NCBI GenBank assembly: GCA_003154855.1
Contig: PMEV01000349.1
Coordinates: 11,385-16,834 of the forward strand
Length of the DNA stretch: 5,450 nt
Origin: Bryobacterales bacterium
GTDB taxonomy: Bacteria; Acidobacteriota; Terriglobia; Bryobacterales; Bryobacteraceae
Direction of reading: 5' to 3'
Positions 1 through 5,450 of the stretch are shown here, one piece after another; the stretch's first letter is position 1, and each line of letters opens with the position of its first letter. The notes below the pieces were generated by a model that saw only the letters and a list, made by a program, of their open reading frames with translations, was not told where the DNA came from and ran no database searches. The position numbers were made by a program, and so were the translations under genes.

Positions 1-833
1 TGTTCGCCGCCGCGCGCGACGTTACCGAGCGGAAAAGAGCCGAAGCCGAACTGGCCCGCTATCGGGACCATTTGGAAGAGCTGGTCCGGCAACGGACCGC
101 CGAACTGGCGCACTCGAACGAGGAACTGGAGCAATTCGCCTACGTGGCCTCGCACGACTTGCAGGAGCCGTTGCGCGCCGTGACGGGTTACCTGGGCCTG
201 CTGGAACCGCAGCTCGCGGGAAAGCTCGACGACGGCGGCCGGCGCCTGATCGCGGGAGCGGTCCAGGGCGCGGCGCGGATGCACACGCTGATCACCGATC
301 TGCTGGCCCTCTCGCGCGTCGGCACCCGCGGCCAGACTTTCGCAGCGGCCGATCTCAACGCAGTCCTCGATCAGGCGCTGGAGGGCCTGCGGGCCAGCAT
401 AGCGGAAACCGGCGCCAGGATCACTCGCGATCCGCTGCCCACGCTGACGGTGGACGCCGGCCAAATGGTCCAGCTCTTCCAGAACCTGATCGGCAACTCT
501 CTCAAGTTCCGCAGCGAGCGGGCTCCCGAAATCCACGTCACCGCCGAGCGGCAGCCGGAGCGTTGGGTACTGGCGGTTCGCGACAACGGCATCGGCATCG
601 AGCCGCAGTATTACGAGCGAATTTTCCTGATCTTTCAACGCCTGCATACGCGCAGGCTGTATCCCGGCACCGGCATCGGCTTGGCCATCTGTAAGAAGAT
701 CGTCGAGCGCCACGGCGGCGCGATCTGGGTCCAGTCGCAGGCCGGCCAAGGATCTACATTTTACTTCAGCATCCCGACCGAGACATCCCATGAGCGAACA
801 AATCATGAATCCCCAACTAGCCAGACCGATTGA
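1..833 (+). CDS. Sensor histidine kinase, 5'-truncated by window edge (PAS tail - HisKA - HATPase)
   Basis: This is the C-terminal part of a sensor kinase that autophosphorylates on histidine and probably phosphorylates the overlapping response regulator. The open frame runs in from the left edge (first full codon at 3). It starts with the end of a PAS/PAC domain (ARDVTERKRAEAEL) and a charged signalling helix that includes EELVRQRTAEL. Next is the HisKA H-box SHDLQEPLR, with the phosphoacceptor His codon at 153-155. The catalytic domain follows: N-box QNLIGNSLKF (Asn codon 483-485), G1 box DNGIGI (Asp codon 582-584), F-box IFLIFQRLH and G2 box GTGIGLA. The SHDLQEPLR H-box and FQRLH/YPGTGIGLAICKKI pattern are typical of phytochrome-like and PAS kinases paired with Rcp1-type regulators. 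No membrane segment is visible in this part; sensor domains and the true start lie upstream. A TTG at 72 is in frame but falls inside the signalling helix, so it is not the start. All catalytic motifs look intact. Confidence 0.95.
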   Translation, partial: FAAARDVTERKRAEAELARYRDHLEELVRQRTAELAHSNEELEQFAYVASHDLQEPLRAVTGYLGLLEPQLAGKLDDGGRRLIAGAVQGAARMHTLITDLLALSRVGTRGQTFAAADLNAVLDQALEGLRASIAETGARITRDPLPTLTVDAGQMVQLFQNLIGNSLKFRSERAPEIHVTAERQPERWVLAVRDNGIGIEPQYYERIFLIFQRLHTRRLYPGTGIGLAICKKIVERHGGAIWVQSQAGQGSTFYFSIPTETSHERTNHESPTSQTD

Positions 834-1251
834 GATCCTGCTGGTGGAAGACAGCCCCAGCGACACCGATCTGACCGTGGCCGCACTGTCCGCCGCCAAA
901 GTGGCCAATCGGCTCAGTGTCGTCGAAGACGGCGTCCAGGCCATGGAGTTCCTGCGGCGCCAGGGCGCTTACTCGCAGGCGCCCCGGCCCGATCTGATCC
1001 TGCTGGATCTGAATCTGCCACGCAAAGACGGGCGGGAAGTGCTGGCGGAACTCAAGGCGGATAACAGCCTGAGGGCCATTCCCGTGGTGGTGCTGACCAC
1101 CTCGCAGGCGGAGAAGGACGTGTTGCAGGCGTATACGCTTCAGGCCAGTTGCTACGTGACCAAGCCGGTCGATTTCCAGCAGTTCCTGGAGGTCGTCAAA
1201 GCCGTGGAAGGCTTCTGGCTCACGGTGGTGAAGCTGCCTCCGGAGGCGTGA
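790..1251 (+). CDS. Single-domain response regulator, Rcp1-like
   Basis: This 153-residue protein is one receiver (REC) domain with no output domain, like the Rcp1 regulators that accept phosphate from phytochrome-type kinases. Visible residues are the acidic pair E20-D21 in LLVEDSPSD, phosphoacceptor D73 in LILLDLNLPRKDG, the conserved Thr in VLTTS (T103/T104) and K125 in CYVTKPVD. The C-terminal EGFWLTVVKLP stretch and the TSQAEKD...QAYTLQASCYVTKP pattern are hallmarks of the Rcp1 group rather than CheY or NtrC receivers. The gene begins 44 bases before the upstream kinase stops, in a different frame, so the pair is probably translationally coupled and functionally cognate. The start is uncertain: ATG at 790 and ATG at 805 are both in frame, and neither has a strong Shine-Dalgarno sequence. 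The REC fold begins near residue 14, so either start gives a complete domain. The protein likely acts as a phosphate carrier or by protein-protein contact. Confidence 0.95.
   Translation: MSEQIMNPQLARPIEILLVEDSPSDTDLTVAALSAAKVANRLSVVEDGVQAMEFLRRQGAYSQAPRPDLILLDLNLPRKDGREVLAELKADNSLRAIPVVVLTTSQAEKDVLQAYTLQASCYVTKPVDFQQFLEVVKAVEGFWLTVVKLPPEA
1236..1247. repeat. 12-base perfect palindrome at the end of the response-regulator gene
   Basis: GCCTCCGGAGGC reads the same on both strands and lies just before the response-regulator stop codon (1249-1251). It encodes part of the C-terminal LPPEA. Its left half is also complementary to the ribosome binding site of the next gene, which may matter more than the palindrome itself. 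GC-rich coding DNA produces such palindromes by chance, so function is not established. Confidence 0.4.
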
Positions 1252-1265
1252 TGCGCAGAACCGGC

Positions 1266-1270
1266 GGAGG
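1266..1270 (+). promoter_or_regulatory. Ribosome binding site of the hybrid kinase
   Basis: GGAGG, within the purine-rich GGCGGAGG at 1263-1270, sits nine bases before the ATG at 1280. It fixes 1280 as the start. The nearby ATG at 1272 is in another frame and only one base from this site, too close for initiation. Confidence 0.8.
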
Positions 1271-1282
1271 CATGGCGCCATG
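1271..1282. repeat. 12-base perfect palindrome spanning the hybrid-kinase start codon
   Basis: CATGGCGCCATG is self-complementary over all 12 bases and includes the start ATG at 1280-1282. It could be a small operator or simply chance in GC-rich DNA. No second copy was found in the window. Confidence 0.35.
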
Positions 1283-4200
1283 AACACCGACCTCATCCGC
1301 ATCCTGCTGGTGGAGGACAGCCCGACCGACGCCGACCTCCTGCGGCAGACCCTGTCCCAGGCCAGCGCGGGCCGCTTTGAATTCACCTGGGTGGAGCGGC
1401 TGGAGGACGCCCTGGCGCGCTTGATCGAGCAATCCTTCGACGTGCTCCTGCTGGACCTGTCGCTGCCCGACAGCTCCGGACCGGAAACGTATCGGCGCGC
1501 CCACAACGCGGCGCCCCGGTTGCCGATCGTGGTGTTGACCGGCGCCGACGACGAGAGCGTTGGCCTGGCGGCGGTCCAGGAGGGTGTGCAGGACTACCTG
1601 GTCAAGGGGCAAGCCGACGGGAGGCAGATTGCGCGGGCCATTCGTTACGCCATCGAGCGCGAGCAGGCCGCGGAGCAACTGCTGGAGCAGCGCGAGTGGC
1701 TGCGCGTCACGCTCAGGAGCATCGGCGACGCGGTGGTAGCCACCGGCACCGACGGCCACATCACCTTTCTCAATCCCGTCGCGGAGTTTCTCACCGGTTG
1801 GAGTGCCCAGGAGGCGCTGGGCCAGCCCATCCAGAGCGTGTTCCGCATCATCGACGAGCGCTCCCGCCAGGCCTCGGAAGATCTGGTAGCGCGCGTGCTG
1901 GCGGAGAGACGCGTCATCACCCTGGCCAATCACACCGTGCTTGTCGCCAAGGACGGGCGCGAACTGGCCATTGAGGACAGCGCCGCGCCGATCGTGTGCG
2001 TTGCCGGCCGCGTGACGGGAGCGGTGCTCGTGTTCCACGAGGTGACCGAAAAACGGCGCGCCCAGGAGGCCCTGCGCCGCGCCAAAGAGGAGTGGGAGCG
2101 CACCTTCGACAGCGTGCCGGACCTGATCGCCATTCTGGACAACGAGCACCGGATTGTGCGGGCCAATCGGGCCATGGCCGAGCGCCTGGGCGTGACCCCC
2201 GCGGAGTGCGTGGGCTTGAAGTGCTTCGAGTGCGTGCATAAGACGGAGCAGCCGCCGGAGTTCTGCCCGCACGCACAGACCGTGAGAGACGGGCTGGAGC
2301 ATGTCGCCGAAGTGCATGAGGACAACCTCGGCGGCGACTTCCTGGTGAGCACCACGCCGCTGCGCGACGAGCACGGGCGGATGGTGGGTTCGGCCCACGT
2401 GGCGCGGGACATTACCGCGCGCAAACGGGCCGAAGAGGCGCTAAGAGAAAGCCGCGAAGACTTGCAGCGCGCCCAAGCCGTGGCACACACCGGAAGCTGG
2501 CGGCTGGATCTCCGGCGCAACGAGCTGGTATGGTCCGACGAGACCTACCGCCTGTTCGGGATTCCCAAAGGTACGAGCTTGACTTACGAGACATTCCTGG
2601 CTTCCGTTCACCCGCAGGACCGGGAGTTCGTGGACCGGTCGTGGCGGGCGGCCCTGGCGGGCGAGCCCTACGACATCGAGCACCGCATCGTGGTGGGAGG
2701 CGACGTCAATTGGGTCCGCGAACGAGCGGAGATCGAATTCGACCTCCAGAGGACGCTAATCGGAGGGTTCGGAACGGTCCAGGACATCACCGGGCGCAAG
2801 CGGGCCGAGGAGAGAATCCGCCATCAAAACGCGGTGCTGGAAGGAATCAACCGGGTCCTCAGAGAGGCGCTGACCACCGAATCGGAGGAGGAACTGGGCC
2901 GCACCTGCCTGGCCGTCGCGGAGGAGGTGACCCAGAGCAAGTTCGGTTTTGTCGGAGAGATCGGCCCCTCCGGGCGGATCGACGCCATCGCTATCAGCGA
3001 TCCCGGTTGGGAGGCTTGCAAGGTGGAGACCGCCGGCCAGCGCCGGCTGCCCCAGGGATTCGAGATCCACGGGCTTTACGGCCGTGTGATTCTGAGCGGC
3101 CAAGGCTTCTTCACCAACGACCCGCCCAGCCACCCGGACTGCATCGGGACGCCGGAGGGTCATCCGCCTCTCACGGCGTTTCTGGGCGTGCCCCTGAAAC
3201 ACGACGGGAAGACCATCGGGATGATCGGCGTCGGCAACCGCGAGGGCGGTTACAGCGCCCAGGACCTGGAAAGCTTGGAGGCCCTGGCTCTGGCCGTGGT
3301 GCAGGTTTTCATGCGGAAACGCGCTGAACGGGCCGTGCGCGCCGGCGAAGAGCGGCTGCGCCAGGCCCAGAAGCTGGAGAGCATCGGGCTGCTGGCCGGC
3401 GGCGTAGCGCACGACTTCAACAATCTGCTCACCAGCATCATGGGCAACGCGAGCCTGTTGCAGGAGGAGGTGCTCGAGGAGAGCCAGGACAAGCTGAGCT
3501 CATTGCTCCTGGCGACGGAGAAAGCGGCCGACCTCACCCGGCAGTTGCTGGCCTACGCGGGCAAGGGCCGCTTCGTGGTGGAGACCTTGAACCTCTCCCG
3601 CATCGTGCGCGATATGACCGACCTGCTGCGGGCGTCCATCCCCAGGAAGGTGACCATCAAGCTGGCGCTCAAGCCCGATCTGCCGGGCATCCTGGCGGAT
3701 CGCGGCCAGATGCAGCAGATCGTCATGAACCTGGTCATCAATGCCGCCGAAGCCATTGGAGCGGATCAGTCGGGAACGGTGACCATTGCCACGCGGGCGC
3801 AAGAGGTTTCCGAAACCGATCGCATTCTCGACGAGGTGACTGCCCACCCGCTGGCGCCGGGAAGCTACGTTTGTTTCGAGGTGGCGGACACCGGCTGCGG
3901 CATGGACGGCGAGACCCGCAAGAAGATCTTCGACCCGTTTTTCACGACCAAGTTCATTGGCCGGGGGCTGGGACTGGCGGCGCTCGCGGGCATCGTTCAA
4001 CAGCATGGCGGCGCCATCGATCTCGAGACGGCGCCGGGTCAGGGCGCCACGTTTCGCGTCTTCCTCCCCGCCGTGGCGGCAGCCGAAGCTCCGAGGCATG
4101 ACGCTCCCCAACCGCAGCTCCGCGGCAAGGGAACCGTTCTGGTGGTCGACGATGAAGCGCCGGTGCGCGAAGTTGCTCTCGGAACGCTCGAGCGGTACGG

Positions 4201-4513
4201 GTACAGAGTGCTCGAGGCCAGCGACGGCAGCGAGGCGCTTCGGGTCTTCGAGGAGCACGCCGGGGAAATCGGCCTGGTCCTGTTGGATCTCACCATGCCC
4301 GTGGTGGGCGGCGACGAGGTGATCGGAGCCCTGAAGGCCATCCGCGCCGACGTGAGCGTGATCGTGATGAGCGGTTACGGCGAATCGGAGGTCGCGGAGA
4401 AGTTCGCGGGCCAGGATGTGTCCGGTTTCCTCCAGAAGCCCTTCACGGCCGCGCGCCTCGCCGAGGTGGTGAAGAAGGCGCTCACGGATCGAGCCGGCAA
4501 AGGGCTTGCCTAA
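1280..4513 (+). CDS. Hybrid sensor histidine kinase, REC-PAS-PAS-PAS-GAF-HisKA-HATPase-REC
   Basis: This is a 1077-residue soluble multi-sensor kinase with no membrane segment, expected in the cytoplasm. Domains in order (approximate residues): receiver 1 at 5-125 (E12-D13, phosphoacceptor D59 in LLLDLSLPD, T87, K109); PAS 138-258; PAS 270-385, carrying C310, C315, C318 and C329; a PAS_3/PAC-type domain 400-512 (GSWRLD, VHPQDRE); GAF 525-680 (GFVGEIG, FLGVPLKHDGKTIGMIGVGN). HisKA follows at 695-762 with phosphoacceptor H711 in GGVAHDFNNLL, codon 3410-3412. HATPase spans 803-932 (N-box MNLVINAAEAI, G1 ADTGCGMD, F-box IFDPFFTTKF, G2 GRGLGLA). Receiver 2 spans 950-1068 (D957-D958, phosphoacceptor D1003 in LLDLTMP, S1031, K1053). 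Charged linkers ending ITxRKRAEE join the sensor domains, as is usual in this family. All catalytic residues look intact. The N-terminal receiver could take phosphate from the upstream kinase; the C-terminal one probably from H711. No DNA-binding or enzymatic output is present. It follows the response regulator by 28 bases and is probably co-transcribed with it. Ligands are unknown. Confidence 0.97.
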   Translation: MNTDLIRILLVEDSPTDADLLRQTLSQASAGRFEFTWVERLEDALARLIEQSFDVLLLDLSLPDSSGPETYRRAHNAAPRLPIVVLTGADDESVGLAAVQEGVQDYLVKGQADGRQIARAIRYAIEREQAAEQLLEQREWLRVTLRSIGDAVVATGTDGHITFLNPVAEFLTGWSAQEALGQPIQSVFRIIDERSRQASEDLVARVLAERRVITLANHTVLVAKDGRELAIEDSAAPIVCVAGRVTGAVLVFHEVTEKRRAQEALRRAKEEWERTFDSVPDLIAILDNEHRIVRANRAMAERLGVTPAECVGLKCFECVHKTEQPPEFCPHAQTVRDGLEHVAEVHEDNLGGDFLVSTTPLRDEHGRMVGSAHVARDITARKRAEEALRESREDLQRAQAVAHTGSWRLDLRRNELVWSDETYRLFGIPKGTSLTYETFLASVHPQDREFVDRSWRAALAGEPYDIEHRIVVGGDVNWVRERAEIEFDLQRTLIGGFGTVQDITGRKRAEERIRHQNAVLEGINRVLREALTTESEEELGRTCLAVAEEVTQSKFGFVGEIGPSGRIDAIAISDPGWEACKVETAGQRRLPQGFEIHGLYGRVILSGQGFFTNDPPSHPDCIGTPEGHPPLTAFLGVPLKHDGKTIGMIGVGNREGGYSAQDLESLEALALAVVQVFMRKRAERAVRAGEERLRQAQKLESIGLLAGGVAHDFNNLLTSIMGNASLLQEEVLEESQDKLSSLLLATEKAADLTRQLLAYAGKGRFVVETLNLSRIVRDMTDLLRASIPRKVTIKLALKPDLPGILADRGQMQQIVMNLVINAAEAIGADQSGTVTIATRAQEVSETDRILDEVTAHPLAPGSYVCFEVADTGCGMDGETRKKIFDPFFTTKFIGRGLGLAALAGIVQQHGGAIDLETAPGQGATFRVFLPAVAAAEAPRHDAPQPQLRGKGTVLVVDDEAPVREVALGTLERYGYRVLEASDGSEALRVFEEHAGEIGLVLLDLTMPVVGGDEVIGALKAIRADVSVIVMSGYGESEVAEKFAGQDVSGFLQKPFTAARLAEVVKKALTDRAGKGLA

Positions 4514-4746
4514 ACCGGCGCGGCCGCCTGCCGCCGCTTGCGCCAGGAAAGCTGGCTCATGACCACCAGCGCGATCGGGTGCAGGCTGCCCATGATCGCA
4601 AACATCTGCACATAGCTGCCGAAATGCCCGATGACGAAGCCCGGCAATTTGGCGCTGAATAGGATTCCGCCCAGGCCGCCGGCAAACCCGCCGAGGGAGG
4701 TGACCGAGGCTACCGCGCCCTTCGGGAACGCGTCGGAGGTAGTGCT
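4510..4746 (-). pseudogene. MFS sugar-acid transporter (ExuT-like, ACS family), C-terminal remnant
   Basis: About 78 codons on the minus strand match the end of a major facilitator transporter of the anion:cation symporter type, which imports hexuronates and related sugar acids. The recognisable part is the TTSDAFPKGAVASVTSLGG stretch followed by FAGGLGGILFSAKLPGF, corresponding to the loop and eleventh helix. A final helix, SYVQMFAIMGSLHPIALVVM, and a basic tail, WRKRRQ, come next. A complete family member has about 12 helices and over 400 residues, so roughly four-fifths is missing. Family likeness stops sharply near 4746. The frame stays open to about 4956 but runs through lower-GC sequence unlike a transporter, and its first usable start is a TTG, so a functional product is unlikely. 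The stop (TAG, 4512-4510) overlaps the hybrid-kinase stop tail to tail. The family call rests on motif recognition by eye; the exact substrate cannot be stated. Confidence 0.72.
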
Positions 4747-5032
4747 GAACTTGCGTCTGTACCACGGCGGCCGCTTTGCTTCCTGCAATTCCACACCTTG
4801 GTAGCCATCAAAAGCCATGCATAAGTCGCCGCTCTTATACTCGGAAAACCGGAACCAGAAGGACTGGATTCGCTTCCCGTCGGAGGTGTTCTTGGAAAAG
4901 ATAGAGACTGTCAAGAACCTAGAAAAAGAAGGTGCAGAGATATCTGCCACACTCAAATACGAACTTGACCGAATCCTTGTTGCGAAGAGACTTCATGATT
5001 CAGGATTCCTGCGCTTCTCCGAGGGTCGCTAG
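4747..5032. other. Lower-GC segment, likely inserted or rearranged DNA
   Basis: Between the transporter breakpoint and 5032 the base composition falls to roughly half G+C by eye, most clearly from about 4800 to 5020, against about two-thirds in the signalling genes. A-rich runs such as AGAAAAAGAAGG near 4920 occur nowhere in the upstream operon. The left limit coincides with the end of transporter homology. I see no terminal inverted repeats, target duplication or transposase motif, so the mechanism is unknown. Confidence 0.45.
4817..5032 (+). CDS. Hypothetical protein or gene fragment, 71 residues, not recognised
   Basis: An ATG-started frame of 71 codons ends at TAG 5030-5032. The product is charged and probably helical in its middle (FLEKIETVKNLEKEGAEI) and ends in LVAKRLHDSGFLRFSEGR. 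I do not recognise a family. Roughly six in ten third codon positions are G or C, above the segment's overall G+C, which mildly supports coding on this strand. Against a complete gene: no Shine-Dalgarno sequence precedes 4817, and a stop in the same frame lies at 4802-4804. It may therefore be the C-terminal end of a disrupted gene, or not a gene at all. Signal peptide and membrane segments are absent. Confidence 0.3.
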   Translation: MHKSPLLYSENRNQKDWIRFPSEVFLEKIETVKNLEKEGAEISATLKYELDRILVAKRLHDSGFLRFSEGR

Positions 5033-5054
5033 TGGGAAATCGTCAAGGTGAAGG

Positions 5055-5068
5055 CGGTGGGTCCACCG
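5055..5068. repeat. Short inverted repeat
   Basis: CGGTGG (5055-5060) and CCACCG (5063-5068) are perfect inverted copies separated by two bases. The gap is too tight for a good RNA hairpin without opening the innermost pair. It could be a protein-binding half-site pair or chance. Confidence 0.3.
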
Positions 5069-5203
5069 GGTGCAACGGAAGGGCGCTGTGAGTTTCCTGT
5101 GCGCCGGGGCGGAGCGATTGGCGGCAGGTTTCGCCGTCGTGATCGGAGTCGCCGCCAGAGAAGTCGGACCGTGGAATCTGGGAATGGGTTTCCCTAAGCG
5201 TGC

Positions 5204-5231
5204 TGCTCTTCTTTGCGCCACCGGAAGAGTA
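5204..5231. repeat. Imperfect hairpin, 9-pair stem
   Basis: Bases 5204-5212 pair with 5223-5231 around the core CTCTTC / GAAGAG, with two G-U pairs on the plus-strand RNA and a 10-base loop. No T-run follows, so it is not a standard intrinsic terminator. Function is unknown. Confidence 0.3.
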
Positions 5232-5342
5232 AGACCAACCCGCAGTGAATCGGCTAAGGTGTAACGGGTCACGATCTTTCCTCCCGAGATTCTCACGCTA
5301 GTTTCCGTCAAGTTTCTCGAGTTGGCGCCGGCCGCGCTATCG

Positions 5343-5386
5343 CCGCCCGAACAGACCGCCGAATCATTTGGACGCCCTTCGGGCGG
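5343..5386. repeat. Nested inverted repeats with competing stems
   Basis: CCGCCCGAA (5343-5351) is the exact reverse complement of TTCGGGCGG (5378-5386). The right arm also pairs locally as CGCCC (5373-5377) with GGGCG (5381-5385) across a TTC loop, and GACCGCC (5354-5360) matches GGCGGTC (5382-5388). These pairings exclude one another. The arrangement could be a structured RNA, a protein-binding site or a decayed repeat. No poly-T follows on either strand. Confidence 0.4.
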
Positions 5387-5450
5387 TCGTCGCGTTGAGT
5401 GCCCAAGGCCTCCGCTCCGAGACTTCACCATAGAAATGGGGGAGAAGAAG

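Larger units (their letters stand above)
1235..1272 (+). promoter_or_regulatory. Candidate RNA stem masking the hybrid-kinase ribosome binding site
   Basis: The eight bases 1235-1242 (TGCCTCCG) are the exact reverse complement of 1265-1272 (CGGAGGCA), leaving a 22-base loop. The right arm contains the Shine-Dalgarno sequence GGAGG (1266-1270) of the hybrid kinase. The left arm lies inside the response-regulator gene, seven bases before its stop. A ribosome completing the upstream gene would open the left arm and expose the site, which is the usual logic of translational coupling. The pairing is seen directly; the regulatory role is inferred. The left arm can also fold onto the adjacent GGAGGC, but only as a shorter 4-base stem. 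Confidence 0.35.
5033..5450. other. 418-base stretch with no supported gene
   Basis: Short open frames exist on both strands here (plus 5070-5264; minus 5000-5431) but overlap one another. Their products are rich in Arg, Ala, Pro or Gly with no recognisable domain, as expected of shadow frames in GC-rich DNA. The stretch contains several inverted repeats: 5055-5068, 5204-5231 and 5343-5386. An ATG at 5436 on the plus strand opens a frame running off the right edge, but it has no ribosome binding site and only five codons are visible. No tRNA, terminator with a T-run, or promoter could be identified. Confidence 0.5.

Noticed and set aside
1220..2398. Long minus-strand open frame (over 390 codons) opposite the hybrid kinase
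   Set aside because: It lies antisense to a gene with fully recognisable domains. Its product has the His/Arg/Gly-rich composition typical of the complement of GC-rich coding DNA.
4493..4519. Possible intrinsic terminator at the operon end
   Set aside because: Stems are only five pairs and no T-run follows on either strand, so it does not meet the usual form.
3500..4765. Long minus-strand open frame (over 420 codons) opposite the kinase core
   Set aside because: It overlaps the HisKA, HATPase and receiver coding region and the transporter remnant in a different frame, with no domain of its own.
4747..5032. Insertion sequence or transposon remnant
   Set aside because: The composition change is suggestive, but no terminal inverted repeats, target-site duplication or transposase motif can be seen.
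5070..5264. Plus-strand 64-codon frame starting at GTG 5070
   Set aside because: It has no ribosome binding site and no recognised family, and lies opposite another open frame; it is consistent with chance in GC-rich DNA.
5000..5272. Minus-strand frame from GTG 5272 with GGGAGG seven bases upstream (5285-5280), 90 codons
   Set aside because: The Shine-Dalgarno spacing is good, but the product is rich in Arg, Pro, Thr and Ala, shows no domain, and overlaps the end of the more plausible plus-strand ORF at 4817-5032. It is most likely a shadow frame; a protein search finding homologues would reverse this.
5436..5450. Start of another plus-strand gene at ATG 5436
   Set aside because: Only five codons are visible and no Shine-Dalgarno sequence precedes them, so it cannot be supported from this window.

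Overview
The window reads as high-GC bacterial chromosomal DNA with dense multi-domain two-component signalling genes. The style (multi-PAS hybrid kinase, Rcp1-type response regulator, ExuT-type sugar-acid transporter remnant) would fit a soil bacterium such as an Acidobacteriota member or a deltaproteobacterium-like lineage. This is a weak inference from gene content and composition; there is no rRNA or marker gene to settle it.

Positions 1-4513 form one plus-strand signalling cluster. It begins inside a sensor histidine kinase whose N-terminus lies outside the window (tail of a PAS domain, signalling helix, HisKA, HATPase; stop at 831-833). A single-domain Rcp1-like response regulator (790-1251) overlaps its end by 44 bases. 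After a 28-base gap comes a 1077-residue hybrid kinase (1280-4513) ordered REC-PAS-PAS-PAS-GAF-HisKA-HATPase-REC. The tight spacing suggests a single transcript. The three proteins together offer two phosphodonor histidines and three receiver aspartates but no DNA-binding or enzymatic output domain, so the output must lie elsewhere. An 8-base complementarity between the end of the response-regulator gene and the ribosome binding site of the hybrid kinase suggests translational coupling.

Positions 4510-4746, minus strand, hold the last ~78 codons of an MFS transporter of the hexuronate/sugar-acid (ExuT-like, ACS) type. Its stop overlaps the hybrid-kinase stop tail to tail. The rest of the transporter is missing: homology ends abruptly near 4746, where a lower-GC segment (about 4747-5032) begins. 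That segment carries one plausible but unrecognised 71-codon plus-strand ORF (4817-5032).

Positions 5033-5450 contain no gene I can support, only inverted repeats and short overlapping ORFs on both strands. Overall the right end looks like a rearrangement or decay zone next to an intact signalling operon. I see no CRISPR array, tRNA, complete insertion sequence or clearly novel system.
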